Assembly (NCBI GenBank): GCA_963779225.1
Contig: CAVZWW010000002.1
Span: forward strand, 372,001-436,000
Reading direction: 5' to 3'
DNA: 64,000 nucleotides
From: CAVPCZ01 sp963779225
GTDB taxonomy: Bacteria > Bacteroidota > Ignavibacteria > UBA10030 > UBA6906
Below are positions 1 through 9,732 of this stretch, piece after piece. A model generated the notes under the pieces. The model was given only the letters and a program-made list of their open reading frames with translations, was not told the origin of the DNA and made no database searches. The position numbers and the translations under genes are program-made. Numbering within the stretch: position 1 is the first letter of the stretch; each line of letters starts with the position of its first letter.

Positions 1-443
1 GTCGCCGTGCCCACCAGACCGGCCAGGGACGTCCAGGAAGCCGCGTCAACTGCAACGGGGAGTAATCCGTTTTTCATCGCATTGCCACGGAAGATGTCGG
101 CAAAGGAGGTACTGATAACGACCTGGAATCCTGCTCCCACCAGGGCCCAGGGGGCGTGCTCGCGTGAAGACCCGCACCCGAAGTTGCGCCCCGCGAGGAG
201 AATGGAGGCCGATTGGAATTCCGCCCTGTTCAAGAAAAAGTCATTCCGCATCGAGCCGTCCGCAGCGCGGCGCAAATCCTCGAACAGGTGTTCACCCAGA
301 CCTTCCGAGTCGGTGATTTTCAGAAACCGGGCAGGGATGATCTGGTCGGTATCGACGTTTTCCATCATCAGCGGTGCAAGTATCGATGTGACAACCCTGA
401 ACGGAGTCCTGCCTCCCGCTCCCACTGCCGGTGTCGTGCTCAT
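1..443 (-). CDS. leuD: 3-isopropylmalate dehydratase small subunit (partial)
   Basis: LeuD joins LeuC to form isopropylmalate isomerase, which interconverts 2- and 3-isopropylmalate in leucine synthesis in the cytoplasm. Translation of the minus strand from the ATG at 443 gives a clear LeuD N-terminus: NVDTDQIIPARFL near residue 28 and GRNFGCGSSREHAPWAL around residue 85, both family hallmarks. The gene runs off the left edge, so the last part (about 50 residues by family length) is missing. Its ATG overlaps the leuC stop by four bases (ATGA), implying translational coupling at the end of the ilv-leu operon. No frame break is seen in the visible part. Confidence 0.95.
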   Translation of the reverse strand, partial: MSTTPAVGAGGRTPFRVVTSILAPLMMENVDTDQIIPARFLKITDSEGLGEHLFEDLRRAADGSMRNDFFLNRAEFQSASILLAGRNFGCGSSREHAPWALVGAGFQVVISTSFADIFRGNAMKNGLLPVAVDAASWTSLAGLVGTA

Positions 444-1840
444 AGCATGGTCCTTACGTCGGTGAGCCGTCCGGTGACGGCGGATGCCGCCGCGGTGAGA
501 GGCGAAGCCAGAAACGTCCTGCTCCCCTTTCCCTGGCGTCCCTCGAAATTTCTGTTGCTGGTGCTGACGGCATACTGTCCGGCCGCCACTTCGTCGCCGT
601 TCATCGCAATGCACATGGAACATCCGGATTCCCGCCATTCGGCGCCTGCATCGGTGAAAACGCGATCGAGACCTTCGGCTTCCGCCTGCCGCTTGATTGC
701 CTGGGAGCCGGGCACGACCAGGGTCCGGACACGAGCATCCACTTTACGGCCACGCAGAATACGGGCCGCCTCACGCAGATCGGAGATTCTTGAATTGGTG
801 CAGCTCCCGATGAATACGACATCAATCGGCCGGCCGGCAATCGTTTCGCCGGGCTTCAGGCCCATGTACTCGAGCGCTTTGTGTAGTGCTTCCTGTCCCG
901 AACGATCACTCTGCTGAGCGGGATCCGGAATCACGCCGGTGATGGGCGCACCCATGCCGGGGTTTGTGCCAAAGGTGATCATCGGGGCCAGACCGGTCAC
1001 ATCAAGCGTGATCTTCGCGTCATACGAAGCGCCGTCGTCCGAGCACAGCATCCTCCACCGTTGCACCGCGGCATCGAAATCCCGCGGGACAAATTCCCGG
1101 CCGGCCAGGTAGGCAAATGTTGTATCATCAGGCGCGACCAGACCCGCCCGCGCTCCACCCTCGATGGACATGTTGCAGACGGTCATCCGTTCTTCCATGG
1201 AGAGGGCACGCACGGTGGAGCCGGTGTATTCCAGGACATACCCTGTTCCGCCGCCGACACCTATCTGTGCGAGCAGAGCGAGGATGACATCCTTCGCGCC
1301 GACCCCGTTTTCCAGACGGCCTTCGATCCGGACCTCACAGCTCCGCGGTTTCTGCTGGAGCAGACACTGGGTGGCAAGCACATGCTCCACCTCGCTGGTT
1401 CCAATTCCGAACGCCAGTGCGCCGAACGCCCCGTGGGTTGACGTGTGGCTGTCGCCGCAGACGATTGTCTTGCCGGGTTGCGTGAGGCCGAGTTCCGGAC
1501 CGATCACGTGCACGATCCCGCGCCGGGGATTCTGCTGTCCGTACACGGCTATGCCGAAATCCCGGACGTTCTGTTCGAGGGTCGAGATCTGTTTCGCGGC
1601 AAGAGGATCCCGGATCGGTCCGATACTCGTCGGAATACTGTGGTCCACGGTCGCAACCGTCCGCTCGGGCCGGCGGACCCGGAGTCCGCGCCGGCGCAGA
1701 CCGGCGAAAGCCTGGGGGGAGGTTACTTCATGGATCAGATGAAGATCGATATAAAGCAACGTGGGCGCTCCCGGTTCGTTCCGGACAACATGCGCGTCCC
1801 AGATCTTGTCAAACAGGGTTTTTGGTGCGACGGCGGTCAT
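440..1840 (-). CDS. leuC: 3-isopropylmalate dehydratase large subunit
   Basis: This is the catalytic large subunit of isopropylmalate isomerase, an aconitase-type [4Fe-4S] enzyme. The 466-residue protein has the usual family length and keeps the cluster cysteines in FIGSCTNSR (about residue 345) and SGCSMCIAMNGD (about residues 404-410), plus the CGDSHTSTHGAFG motif. The ATG at 1840 lies four bases after the leuA stop, and the stop codon overlaps leuD, so leuA, leuC and leuD are read as one coupled unit. The frame is intact. The identification is secure; the LysF/homoaconitase alternative is unlikely because leuA and leuD flank it. Confidence 0.96.
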   Translation of the reverse strand: MTAVAPKTLFDKIWDAHVVRNEPGAPTLLYIDLHLIHEVTSPQAFAGLRRRGLRVRRPERTVATVDHSIPTSIGPIRDPLAAKQISTLEQNVRDFGIAVYGQQNPRRGIVHVIGPELGLTQPGKTIVCGDSHTSTHGAFGALAFGIGTSEVEHVLATQCLLQQKPRSCEVRIEGRLENGVGAKDVILALLAQIGVGGGTGYVLEYTGSTVRALSMEERMTVCNMSIEGGARAGLVAPDDTTFAYLAGREFVPRDFDAAVQRWRMLCSDDGASYDAKITLDVTGLAPMITFGTNPGMGAPITGVIPDPAQQSDRSGQEALHKALEYMGLKPGETIAGRPIDVVFIGSCTNSRISDLREAARILRGRKVDARVRTLVVPGSQAIKRQAEAEGLDRVFTDAGAEWRESGCSMCIAMNGDEVAAGQYAVSTSNRNFEGRQGKGSRTFLASPLTAAASAVTGRLTDVRTML

Positions 1841-1844
1841 GATC

Positions 1845-3401
1845 TCATGCCCCCGCTTCCGCGACTGCCGCCACCTGTTCTTCCTTGCGGCGCAGGGAAT
1901 TCTGTGCTCTGTTGAGGGCCTCCAGATAGGCCTTCACGCTTCCGGTAATCACATCCGTGCTGACCGCCCGGCCGTTGAAAAGGACACCGTCGAAGTCAAC
2001 ACGCACAAACACTTCGCCGATCGTATCGTGTCCAAAACTCACCGACTTCACCGCATATTCCGTCATCTTCCCCATCACTCCCGTAATCCGCTCGATCGCA
2101 CGGTACGCGGCGTCTACGGGTCCGTCTCCGGTGGCCGAATCGACAAACATGGCGCCGGCTTTGCGCAACTCCACCGTTGCCGTGGGCCGGATTTGCGTTC
2201 CGGTGCTCACATGGAGATGTTCCAGGTGGTACAATTCCACTGTTGATGTGGTCCGGTCTTCGAGAATCGCCACCAGCTCTTCGTCGAACACTTCCTTCTT
2301 CTGATCGGCGATCGCGCAGAACTCCGTGTATGCCTCATTGAGTTCTTCCGGGGTAAGCGTGTACCCGAGATCGGCGAATCGCTGTTTCAGTGCATGCCGC
2401 CCGGAATGTTTGCCCAGCACAAGCGTGCTGTAGGTAATGCCCACCGACTGCGGGGTCATGATCTCGTAGGTGATCGCGCTCTTCAGAACGCCATCCTGGT
2501 GGATGCCCGCTTCATGGGCAAAGGCATTTGCTCCCACAATGGCCTTATTCCGCTGCACCATCATCCCCGTGAGTGTGCTCAGAAGGCGGCTGGATTTGAG
2601 AATCTCTTCCGACACGACGCCGGTCCGGATGCCCAGTTGCTCGCCACGGGTTTTCACAAGCATGACAAACTCTTCCAGAGCTGCGTTCCCGGCCCGCTCG
2701 CCGATGCCGTTGATCGTACACTCAACCTGCCGTGCGCCGTTCGCCACGGCAGCAAGGGAATTGGCCACCGCGAGGCCGAGGTCGTTGTGGCAGTGTGTGC
2801 TCAGAACCACATTCTCGATTCCGCGAACGCGTTCGCGCACCTGACGGAACATCGCACCGTATTCCGCGGGAACGGAATACCCGACGGTGTCCGGGAGGTT
2901 GATCACCCGTGCGCCGGCCGCAATTGCCGCCTCCACCACCTCGCAAAGGAATCCAATGTCGCTGCGCGACGCGTCCTCGCAGGAAAACTCCACTTCGTTG
3001 CACAGCGAACGGGCGTAGGCCACGGCCTCGCTCGTGTCTTGCAGCACCTGTGCACGGGATTTGCGCAGTTTGTGCACAAGGTGAATGTCCGATGTCGCAA
3101 TGAACGTATGCAATCTGGGGTGGTTCGCCGACTGTATCGCCTCCCACGCCCGCTTGATGTCGGGTGCCACCGCCCGGCACAGGGCCGCCACCGTGACACG
3201 CTCGAGACTTCCGGCAATCTTCTGTACGGCCTCAAAATCTCCTACCGAGGCGATCGGAAACCCCGCTTCGATCACATCCACGCCCAGATGTTCCAGCTGC
3301 CGCGCCATTCGAAGCTTTTCTTCGAGATTCATGCTGCATCCCGGCGATTGTTCGCCGTCGCGTAGCGTGGTGTCGAAAATGAATACCTGATCGTCAGCCA
3401 T
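1845..3401 (-). CDS. leuA: 2-isopropylmalate synthase
   Basis: LeuA condenses acetyl-CoA with 2-ketoisovalerate, the committed step to leucine. The protein (518 residues) opens with the HMGL-like TIM barrel signature FDTTLRDGEQSPG, has the metal-binding STHCHNDLG motif and GIHQDGVLK, and ends with a LeuA regulatory (leucine-binding) domain. I chose the ATG at 3401 because an AAGGAG site lies eight bases upstream. A longer reading to 3521 adds a non-conserved arginine-rich extension. A 167-bp gap separates it from ilvN, the only sizeable gap inside the operon. Confidence 0.95.
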   Translation of the reverse strand: MADDQVFIFDTTLRDGEQSPGCSMNLEEKLRMARQLEHLGVDVIEAGFPIASVGDFEAVQKIAGSLERVTVAALCRAVAPDIKRAWEAIQSANHPRLHTFIATSDIHLVHKLRKSRAQVLQDTSEAVAYARSLCNEVEFSCEDASRSDIGFLCEVVEAAIAAGARVINLPDTVGYSVPAEYGAMFRQVRERVRGIENVVLSTHCHNDLGLAVANSLAAVANGARQVECTINGIGERAGNAALEEFVMLVKTRGEQLGIRTGVVSEEILKSSRLLSTLTGMMVQRNKAIVGANAFAHEAGIHQDGVLKSAITYEIMTPQSVGITYSTLVLGKHSGRHALKQRFADLGYTLTPEELNEAYTEFCAIADQKKEVFDEELVAILEDRTTSTVELYHLEHLHVSTGTQIRPTATVELRKAGAMFVDSATGDGPVDAAYRAIERITGVMGKMTEYAVKSVSFGHDTIGEVFVRVDFDGVLFNGRAVSTDVITGSVKAYLEALNRAQNSLRRKEEQVAAVAEAGA

Positions 3402-3445
3402 GGTGTCCGTCTCCTTTTCGATGAAATTCTGCACCGGAATCCCGC

Positions 3446-3504
3446 GCGCGCATGCGCGCATCCCAGCAATTATATGCCGGGAGATTCCAGAGGGGCGTCC
3501 CGGC
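3446..3504. promoter_or_regulatory. Palindrome and hairpin in the ilvN-leuA gap
   Basis: The gap between ilvN and leuA holds a perfect 14-bp palindrome (GCGCGCATGCGCGC, 3446-3459) and a hairpin with 7-bp arms (GCCGGGA/TCCCGGC, 3476-3482 and 3498-3504). Either could be a processing site, a partial terminator or a leuA-specific control point. No poly-U tract follows in the minus-strand direction, so simple intrinsic termination is not indicated. Confidence 0.35.
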
Positions 3505-3568
3505 TTGCTGGACCGCGGCAACCCGGCCCGATGTCGCCGGGTCTGTCAGGCGGGAGAGTTGCTGCGGC

Positions 3569-4117
3569 CTAGACTTCGCCATGGAACTCCCGTTTCAGTG
3601 CTACCTGTCCGGTACGCGCGATTTCTTTGATGACGAACGGCTTGAGCATCTTGATGAACGCATCCACCTTCTGCTTGCTCCCCGTTGCCTCAAGTGTCAG
3701 CGTGCGCGCGCTGATATCCACAACCTTCGCACGGAAGATTTCTGCGATTTGCATGATCTCCGAACGGGTGTCCGCCGTGGTCTGCACTTTTGCCAGCACT
3801 AGCTCGCGTTCCACGAAACTCTCGAACGTCAGGTCTGTCACCTTGATGGTATCGATGACCTTGTTCAGCTGCTTCATGATCTGTTCGATGATCGCATCGT
3901 CGCCCTCGGTCACGATGGTCATCCGGGAGACGCTTTCGTCTTCCGTCGGCCCGACACTCAGGCTCTCGATATTGTACCCCTTGGCTGAAAACAAGCCCGC
4001 AATCCTGTTGAAGGCACCGAACTTGTTTTCCACGAGGACGGCAATGGTATGCCGCTTGATATGCTCGGACCCGGAGGCTGAGGCCCTTCGATTAGTGGCG
4101 GACGGGGATGGCGACAT
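3569..4117 (-). CDS. ilvN: Acetolactate synthase small (regulatory) subunit
   Basis: The small subunit of acetohydroxyacid synthase activates the catalytic subunit and confers valine feedback inhibition. The 182-residue protein has an N-terminal ACT domain (HTIAVLVENKFGAFNRIAGLFSAKGYNIESLSVG, quoted in part: GAFNRIAGLFSAKGYNIESL) and the C-terminal ALS small-subunit domain. The start at 4117 has an AGGA site about five bases upstream and overlaps the end of ilvB by 26 bp; an upstream ATG at 4147 is possible but has less support. The overlap implies coupled translation with ilvB. The symbol ilvH would be equally acceptable. Confidence 0.93.
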   Translation of the reverse strand: MSPSPSATNRRASASGSEHIKRHTIAVLVENKFGAFNRIAGLFSAKGYNIESLSVGPTEDESVSRMTIVTEGDDAIIEQIMKQLNKVIDTIKVTDLTFESFVERELVLAKVQTTADTRSEIMQIAEIFRAKVVDISARTLTLEATGSKQKVDAFIKMLKPFVIKEIARTGQVALKREFHGEV

Positions 4118-5904
4118 GGGCTTCCTTTCGGGATGGAGAGGGAACACCTTTCTGAATCGTGATCACGGGAGAGGCCTGACCGCCGGTATCCAGGGGCGTG
4201 TCCAGCATTTCATTCACGGTCTGCCCGGCGGGGATCATCGGGTAGACATTGTCTTCCTGGGCCACAACAAACTCGACAAACACCGGTCCGTCGGTGTACC
4301 CCATGGCCCGGGTGATCACCTCCTCCACTTCAGACGAGACGGTCGCCCGGAAGGCCGGACAACCATGAGCCTCGGCGAGTTTCACGAAATCGGGGTTGGA
4401 CAGCTCCACGTGCGAATACCGTTTGCTCCAGAACAGATCCTGCCACTGGCGCACCATGCCCAGAAAACCGTTATTGATGACAAAGATCTTTATCGGCAAC
4501 CGGTGCTGCACGATCGTGGTGAGTTCCTGGGAATTCATCTGAAATCCCCCGTCACCGCTGATGGAAATGATGGGCAGGTCGGACCGGCCGAAAGCCGCAC
4601 CCATCGATGCCGGCAGCGAGAAGCCCATGGTCCCGAGCCCGCCCGACGTGATATGCGTACGCGGAAGTATCCAGGTGAAAAATTGCGCGGCCCACATCTG
4701 GTGCTGACCCACGTCGGTGACCACAATGGCCTTTCCGCCGGTGATCTCACCGAGTGCATGAATGACCTGCTGTGCCCTGATCTTAGGACCCGACTGATAC
4801 CGGAGCGGATGCTCGTTCTTCCACACGCCGATTCGGGCCTGCCAGTCCGCGGTGTCCACCCGCTGCACCATCGGCAGCATTGCCTTGAGCACCCGTTTCA
4901 CATCCCCGACGATGGGTACGTCCACAGCGCACGTTCTTGCTGATTGCCGATGGGTCGATGTCGATATGGATGATCTTCGCCTCCGCGGCAAAGGCTTCGA
5001 CATTTCCAGTCACGCGGTCGTCAAAGCGGGCACCGACAGCAATGAGCACGTCGCAGTGATGCACGGCGGTGTTCGAATACCACGTCCCGTGCATCCCGAG
5101 CATACCCATGGCAAGCGGGTCGTTTTCCGGGAATGCCCCCATGCCGTGGAGCGTGGTCGTCACCGGACAGTCCAGCTTCCGCGCAAAGGCCGTCAGTTCC
5201 GATGCGGCATCCGCGAGGATCACGCCCCCGCCCACGTACAGTACCGGGCGCTGCGCGGCATTGATCATGTCCGCCGCCTTCTTGATCTGTTTGAGGTTTC
5301 CCTCGAAGGTGGGATTGTAGCTGCGCACGTGCACCGACGTGGGATAGTTGAACGGTGCCTTCTGTGCCATCACATCTTTCGGAAGGTCGACCAGGACCGG
5401 GCCCGGCCGGCCGCTCGTGGCAATGTAAAACGCCTCCTTGATGGTGCGCGCCAGCTCACTCACATCCCGGACAAGATAGTTGTGCTTGGTGATCGGCCGG
5501 GTGATCCCTACAATATCCGCCTCCTGGAAGGCATCGTTGCCGATCAGGCGCAGCGGTACCTGGCCGGTGAATACCACCAGCGGAAGAGAGTCCAAGTACG
5601 CATCGGCTATGCCGGTCACCGTGTTTGTGGCGCCGGGACCGGACGTCACGAGCACGACGCCGGGCTTCCCCGTTGCTTTCGCATATCCTTCGGCGGCATG
5701 CGTCGCCCCCTGCTCGTGGCGGGTCAGGACGTGCTTGATGTCGGAGATGTCGTGCAGTACATCGTACACGCCGATCGTCGCACCTCCCGGATAGCCAAAC
5801 ACAACCTCGACCTGCTCGGCGATGAGCGAGCGGACGAATATCTCCGCCCCGGTCATGATCGGGCCAGTTGAGGATTCCTCGTCGCTGCGTGGCTGTCGTG
5901 CCAT
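4092..5904 (-). CDS. ilvB: Acetolactate synthase large subunit (one frame break)
   Basis: Catalytic ThDP- and FAD-dependent subunit that makes acetolactate or acetohydroxybutyrate from pyruvate. The first part (from 5904) carries VFGYPGGATIG and the catalytic-glutamate region RHEQGATHAAEGYA. The second part carries the thiamine diphosphate motif GDGGFQMNSQEL and NNGFLGMVRQWQ. The reading frame breaks near 4930, between ISKNVR and VDVPIVGD, where one base appears added or two lost. The joined protein is about 600 residues, the normal length. Nothing conserved is missing, so the break is most likely a sequencing indel. It starts 19 bp after ilvD and overlaps ilvN. Confidence 0.92.
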
Positions 5905-5923
5905 ACCTTCTCCGTGTATGTGG

Positions 5924-7608
5924 TTATAAATCCGTGACCGCGCCCAGACTGCTGCTGGAGACTACCCGTGCGTATTTGGCGAGAACACCGGTACGTGCCG
6001 CAGGCGGGGGCGTCCAGGCTGCACGACGGCGTTCGAGCTCTGTATCGGAGACATGCAGCGTGAGCTGGAGCGTCTCCGCATCAATGGTGATGGTATCGTG
6101 TTCCTGAACAAGCGCAATCGCTCCGCCCACCGCCGCCTCCGGCGCAACGTGACCGACCACCATCCCGTACGTGCCTCCGGAAAACCGGCCGTCGGTGATC
6201 AACCCGACGGAGTCGCCCAGCCCCGCGCCGATCAGCGCCGACGTCGGAGCAAGCATCTCCCGCATCCCGGGTCCCCCTTTCGGCCCTTCATATCTGATCA
6301 CCAGAATGTCGCCGGGTTTCACGCCCCCCGCCAGAATCGCGGTCAGGCACACCTCCTCGGAATCGAAGACGCGGGCCGGCCCCGTGATCTTCGGCTTTTT
6401 CACGCCGGTGATCTTCGCCACGGCACCTTCGGTTGCCAGATTGCCGCGCAGGATCGCGAGGTGGCCCTGAGTATAGAGGGGATCCTCCCAGGTTCTGATA
6501 ACATCCTGCCCGGCCGGCGGTTTCGAAGGCACAGCGGCAAGCACCTCCGCACGGTCTGTCCTGATATGGTCAGTGCATCGCCGTGAAGCACACCGTGGTC
6601 CAGAAGGATGCGCATCACCTGCGGCACACCGCCGGCACGGTGAAATTCGGTGATCACATATCGTCCGGAGGGTTTCAGATCGCAGAAGACCGGTACGCGT
6701 TTCCGCATGGCTTCAAAATCGTCCATGGTCAATGGCACACCGGCCGAGTGGGCAATGGCCAGAAGATGAAGGACCGAATTGGTGGATCCGCCCACCGCCA
6801 TGGTGACTGCGATGGCATTTTCGAATGCTTTGCGCGTGAGGATGGCTCGCGGAAGGATCTGTTGTTCGATGGCGCGGACAAGCACCGCGGCGGAGGTGGC
6901 GGCGCTGCCCGCCTTTTCGGCGTCTTCAGCCGACATCGTGGAGGAATACGGGAGAGACATCCCCATCGCTTCGATCGCCGAAGACATCGTATTGGCGGTG
7001 AACATACCTCCACAGGATCCGGCACCGGGGCATGCACTGCGTTCCACCGCCTGGAGTTCCTCCTCGTCGATACGATGCGCGCTGTATTGTCCGACGGCTT
7101 CGAAAGCACTGACGATCGTGAGATCACGGTCCTTGTACCGCCCCGGTTTGATCGTGCCGCCATAGACAAATATTGCGGGGATATTCAGCCGGGCGAAGGC
7201 AATCATCGCACCAGGCATGTTCTTGTCGCAGCCCCCGATAGCGATAACGCCGTCCATGCACTGAGCACCGCAGACGGTTTCAATGGAATCCGCGATGACT
7301 TCGCGTGAGACCAGGGAGTACTTCATACCCTGCGTCCCCATGGATATCCCGTCGCTGACCGTGATCGTGCCGAACACCTGCGGCATGGCACCGGCATTCC
7401 GCAAGGCCTCCATCGCCCGGTCGGCCAGTTCTCCGAGCCCCATGTTGCAGGGAGTAAGATTGCTGTAGCCGTTGGCCACGCCGACGATGGGTTTACGGAA
7501 ATCGTCGTCGCCAAACCCGACCGCACGGAGCATGGCACGGTTGGGAGTGCGCTGCACACCTTCGGTGATGGCACTGCTGCGGCGTTTTTGCGGTCCCTCA
7601 GGAGTCAT
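5924..7608 (-). CDS. ilvD: Dihydroxy-acid dehydratase (one frame break)
   Basis: IlvD dehydrates 2,3-dihydroxy-3-isovalerate (and the methylvalerate homologue) to the 2-keto acid, using an Fe-S cluster. The N-terminal segment shows GGCDKNMPG and ACPGAGSCGGMFTANTM, the cluster-cysteine motifs. The C-terminal segment shows YEGPKGGPGMREML and DGRFSGGTYG. The frame breaks at about 6545-6565, after ALTISGQTV. The joined protein is about 560 residues, as expected. It is the first structural gene after the leader region, and a purine-rich GAAGGGTG lies about eight bases before the ATG at 7608. Confidence 0.93.
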
Positions 7609-7656
7609 GACGGTTCACCCTTCTCTTTGTCAATAGTAACATGCAGATTTCAGTCT

Positions 7657-7727
7657 GCCAGAGGCGAACCTTGCTTTACCGGTGAATCGTAGGGAGTGTT
7701 TATGCGGCGTGCGGGTCGGCCTCTGGC
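7657..7727 (-). promoter_or_regulatory. Leader hairpins upstream of ilvD (putative attenuator)
   Basis: Directly after the leader-peptide stop codon, the arm GCCTCTGGC complement (7719-7727) can pair perfectly over 9 bp with 7657-7665, spanning a 53-nt loop. A second small hairpin with arms GCAGA/TCTGC (7643-7647 and 7654-7658) shares bases 7657-7658 with it, so the two folds exclude each other. This alternative pairing next to a Leu/Ile/Val-rich ORF is what a ribosome-mediated attenuator would show. A classic poly-U tract is not visible, so control might act on ilvD translation instead. Confidence 0.5.
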
Positions 7728-7734
7728 GTCCGGG

Positions 7735-7869
7735 TCAGGCAGTAAGACCCAGTACCAGAAGCAGGATATCCAGAAGCAGGAAGTACGACAACAGGGAAAC
7801 AATAGAACCACGACCTTCGGCGTGCAAGCCGGAGGTCTGACGAATGGCGCTATGGATGCAGTGTCCCAT
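7735..7869 (-). CDS. Putative branched-chain amino acid leader peptide
   Basis: A 44-codon ORF starts about 16 nt downstream of a canonical promoter and lies 126 bp before ilvD. Its C-terminal 22 residues contain 10 Leu, 2 Ile and 2 Val, including LLSYFLLLDILLLVLGL, and the stop codon sits 7 nt before the first hairpin arm. In ilv operons of other bacteria such peptides act as sensors: ribosomes stall on Leu/Ile/Val codons when charged tRNAs are scarce. No Shine-Dalgarno is seen for the ATG, which fits the very short 5' leader. The alternative is a short transmembrane peptide. Confidence 0.55.
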   Translation of the reverse strand: MGHCIHSAIRQTSGLHAEGRGSIVSLLSYFLLLDILLLVLGLTA

Positions 7870-7891
7870 TGGTAAACGATGTGTGTATATC

Positions 7892-7919
7892 AATATAGGA
7901 TTTCGGGAGTGGGTGTCAA
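7892..7919 (-). promoter_or_regulatory. Sigma70-like promoter of the ilv-leu operon
   Basis: On the minus strand a perfect -35 TTGACA (7914-7919) is followed after 16 bp by -10 TATATT (7892-7897). This predicts transcription from about 7885, sixteen bases before the leader ATG. No other good promoter is visible between it and ilvD. Confidence 0.7.
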
Positions 7920-8162
7920 GAAAAAAGATCCGTCGGCGGCTAGAAATCTTCTGAGTCACGGACAGATCACGCATGAAAACTTGCGGCAAATGGAGCCGAA
8001 ACCCCTATTTTCGAATAAGATTCCGGTGTTCTGCCCCCCTCCTCTCCCTCAAGATCGCATGCCTGCCTCAGTACGGAACAACCTAACAAATAACCGCAAT
8101 CTCCGTATATTGTGCTGTGTATGCTGCTAGTCCGAAGAATTGTCTGTGGAGGAGAAAATACC

Positions 8163-8541
8163 ATGAGTGGAGCAACCATTGCAGCCGCACAGAAGCGCCG
8201 CTTGCTTGAAAAGGAGGAACAGGAAATGACTGGTTACGGCACGCAGGATATGGAGGGGTGGGAATTCAAGATTGTCCGTTCAATGTCCGGCCGGTTCAAG
8301 AATCCGGATACCATCCGGAAGATCTGCGAGGAGGAGGCCCGGTCGGGGTGGGAGATGCTGGAGAAATTCGACGACTCGCGTATTCGCTTCAAACGCCGGG
8401 TGGACAAACGCAGAAGCGACGGTCAAGCAGGGAGTTGATCCGTACCGGACGCAGTACGGGATGCGGGAGGGAACGCTCGCCATAACCATTGTTCTGGCAA
8501 TTGCTGTGGCCATCGGCATTGTCCTGCTTCTGAAGCCGTAG
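8163..8541 (+). CDS. Conserved small membrane-anchored protein (one frame break)
   Basis: The joined protein is about 125 residues: a soluble N-terminal part (GWEFKIVRSMSGRFKNPDTI, then an EEEARSGWEMLEKFDDSRIRFKR stretch, quoted in part) and one C-terminal transmembrane segment (LAITIVLAIAVAIGIVLLL). Proteins of this layout are widespread but of unknown function as far as I know. The frame changes at about 8428-8432, in a GGG run between QAG and VDPYRTQYG, consistent with one inserted G. The ATG at 8163 is preceded by GGAGGAG. The gene converges with rho and shares a bidirectional hairpin with it. Confidence 0.7.
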
Positions 8542-8560
8542 GAGAACAAGGGTCCTGAAT

Positions 8561-8595
8561 CCGGGGCGTCACGGCCGACAGCCGGAACGCCCCGG
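8561..8595. terminator. Bidirectional hairpin between converging genes
   Basis: Perfect 9-bp arms CCGGGGCGT (8561-8569) and ACGCCCCGG (8587-8595) lie between the plus-strand gene ending at 8541 and rho ending at 8602. The position suggests a shared terminator, although flanking T-runs are weak. Confidence 0.6.
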
Positions 8596-8601
8596 CACTG
8601 T

Positions 8602-9732
8602 TTACGTCCGCAGCCGCGATACGTTATCCAGCAGCTGCTCGTTCGTCGGATATCGTTCCAGCATCTTGAACACCGACAGCATCGCCTCACGCGGGGACAA
8701 GCGGCTGATTGCGCGCCGCAGAGTCTGATGGGCGTCCACGGCCGGACCGAACAGCAATTCCTCTCGCCGTGTGCCGGATGTGTTGAGATTGATGGCGGGA
8801 AAGATCCTTTCGTTTGCAAGGTCCCGGTCCAGCACCAGCTCCATATTGCCCGTCCCTTTGAACTCCTGAAAGATCAGATCATCCATTCGCGAACCGGTCT
8901 CGATCAGGGCTGTGGCGATAATCGTGAGCGACCCCTTCCCTTCGATCTTTCGTGCCGCGCCGAAGATCCGTTTCGGTATCTCCAGAGCACGGGCATCCAC
9001 ACCGCCGGACATGGTCCTGCCGCTGCTCTTCTGATGGATGTTGAAGGCCCTCCCGAGACGGGTGAGCGAATCGAGAAGAAGCACCACGTCGGTTCCCGCC
9101 TCCACTTTCCGCTTTGCATATTCCAGGACAATCTGGGCCAGGCGGACGTGTTCGCCCCGTTCGCTGTCGCTGGAACTGGCGAACACTTCTCCTTTGATGG
9201 AACGCTTCATATCCGTCACTTCTTCGGGACGTTCGTCGATAAGCAGGACCGCCAGGGCGATGTCGGGGTTGTTCCTGCTGATGGCGTGTGCCAGCTGCTG
9301 CATCAACATCGTCTTGCCGGCCTTGGGAGGTGAAACGATAAGAGCTCGCTGCCCCTTCCCGATCGGACAGAACAGGTCGATGATCCGTGACGGGCGCACG
9401 CCGAGTCTGCCCGCGGGCGTGCTGTCCTCTCCCTCGCACCGGATCCATTCAAACGGCGAGGTCACTTCGAACTGGGAAAACTCCTGGAGAGACCGCCATT
9501 GTTCGACAGGCAGGCCGTTCACGCTGGTGAGCGTTTCCAGAACAGGGCTCGGGTTGTTCCCTTTGCGCGAAAAACCTTCCAGGACCGCTCCCGCCCGGAG
9601 ATTGTTGTCGCGTATCTGACGCACTGTCACATGGACGTCATGCTCCCTGCGTTCCAGTTTCATGGAGATGTGCCGGATGAACCCGAAGCCGCGGGTATCA
9701 AGTTCGAGAAGACCGGAGACGGGTGTATTCAT
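8602..9732 (-). CDS. rho: Transcription termination factor Rho
   Basis: Rho is the hexameric RNA helicase that ends transcription of untranslated RNA. The 376-residue protein has the cold-shock-like RNA-binding domain (from RGFGFIR, residue about 14), Walker A SPPKAGKT (about residue 133), Walker B DVVLLLDSLTR and the SGGVDARAL and GTGNMELVLDR motifs of the hexamer core. It is about 40 residues shorter than the E. coli protein and lacks the N-terminal helical Rho_N segment, starting almost at the RNA-binding barrel. An alternative upstream start was not found. The frame is intact. Confidence 0.94.
   Translation of the reverse strand: MNTPVSGLLELDTRGFGFIRHISMKLERREHDVHVTVRQIRDNNLRAGAVLEGFSRKGNNPSPVLETLTSVNGLPVEQWRSLQEFSQFEVTSPFEWIRCEGEDSTPAGRLGVRPSRIIDLFCPIGKGQRALIVSPPKAGKTMLMQQLAHAISRNNPDIALAVLLIDERPEEVTDMKRSIKGEVFASSSDSERGEHVRLAQIVLEYAKRKVEAGTDVVLLLDSLTRLGRAFNIHQKSSGRTMSGGVDARALEIPKRIFGAARKIEGKGSLTIIATALIETGSRMDDLIFQEFKGTGNMELVLDRDLANERIFPAINLNTSGTRREELLFGPAVDAHQTLRRAISRLSPREAMLSVFKMLERYPTNEQLLDNVSRLRT

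Noticed and set aside
1061..1915. Several long plus-strand frames across leuC and leuA
   Set aside because: They are antisense to strongly conserved genes and are caused by high GC content.
7643..7658. Small GCAGA/TCTGC hairpin as a complete terminator
   Set aside because: The stem is only five pairs and no T-run follows, so it is reported only as a competitor of the longer leader hairpin.
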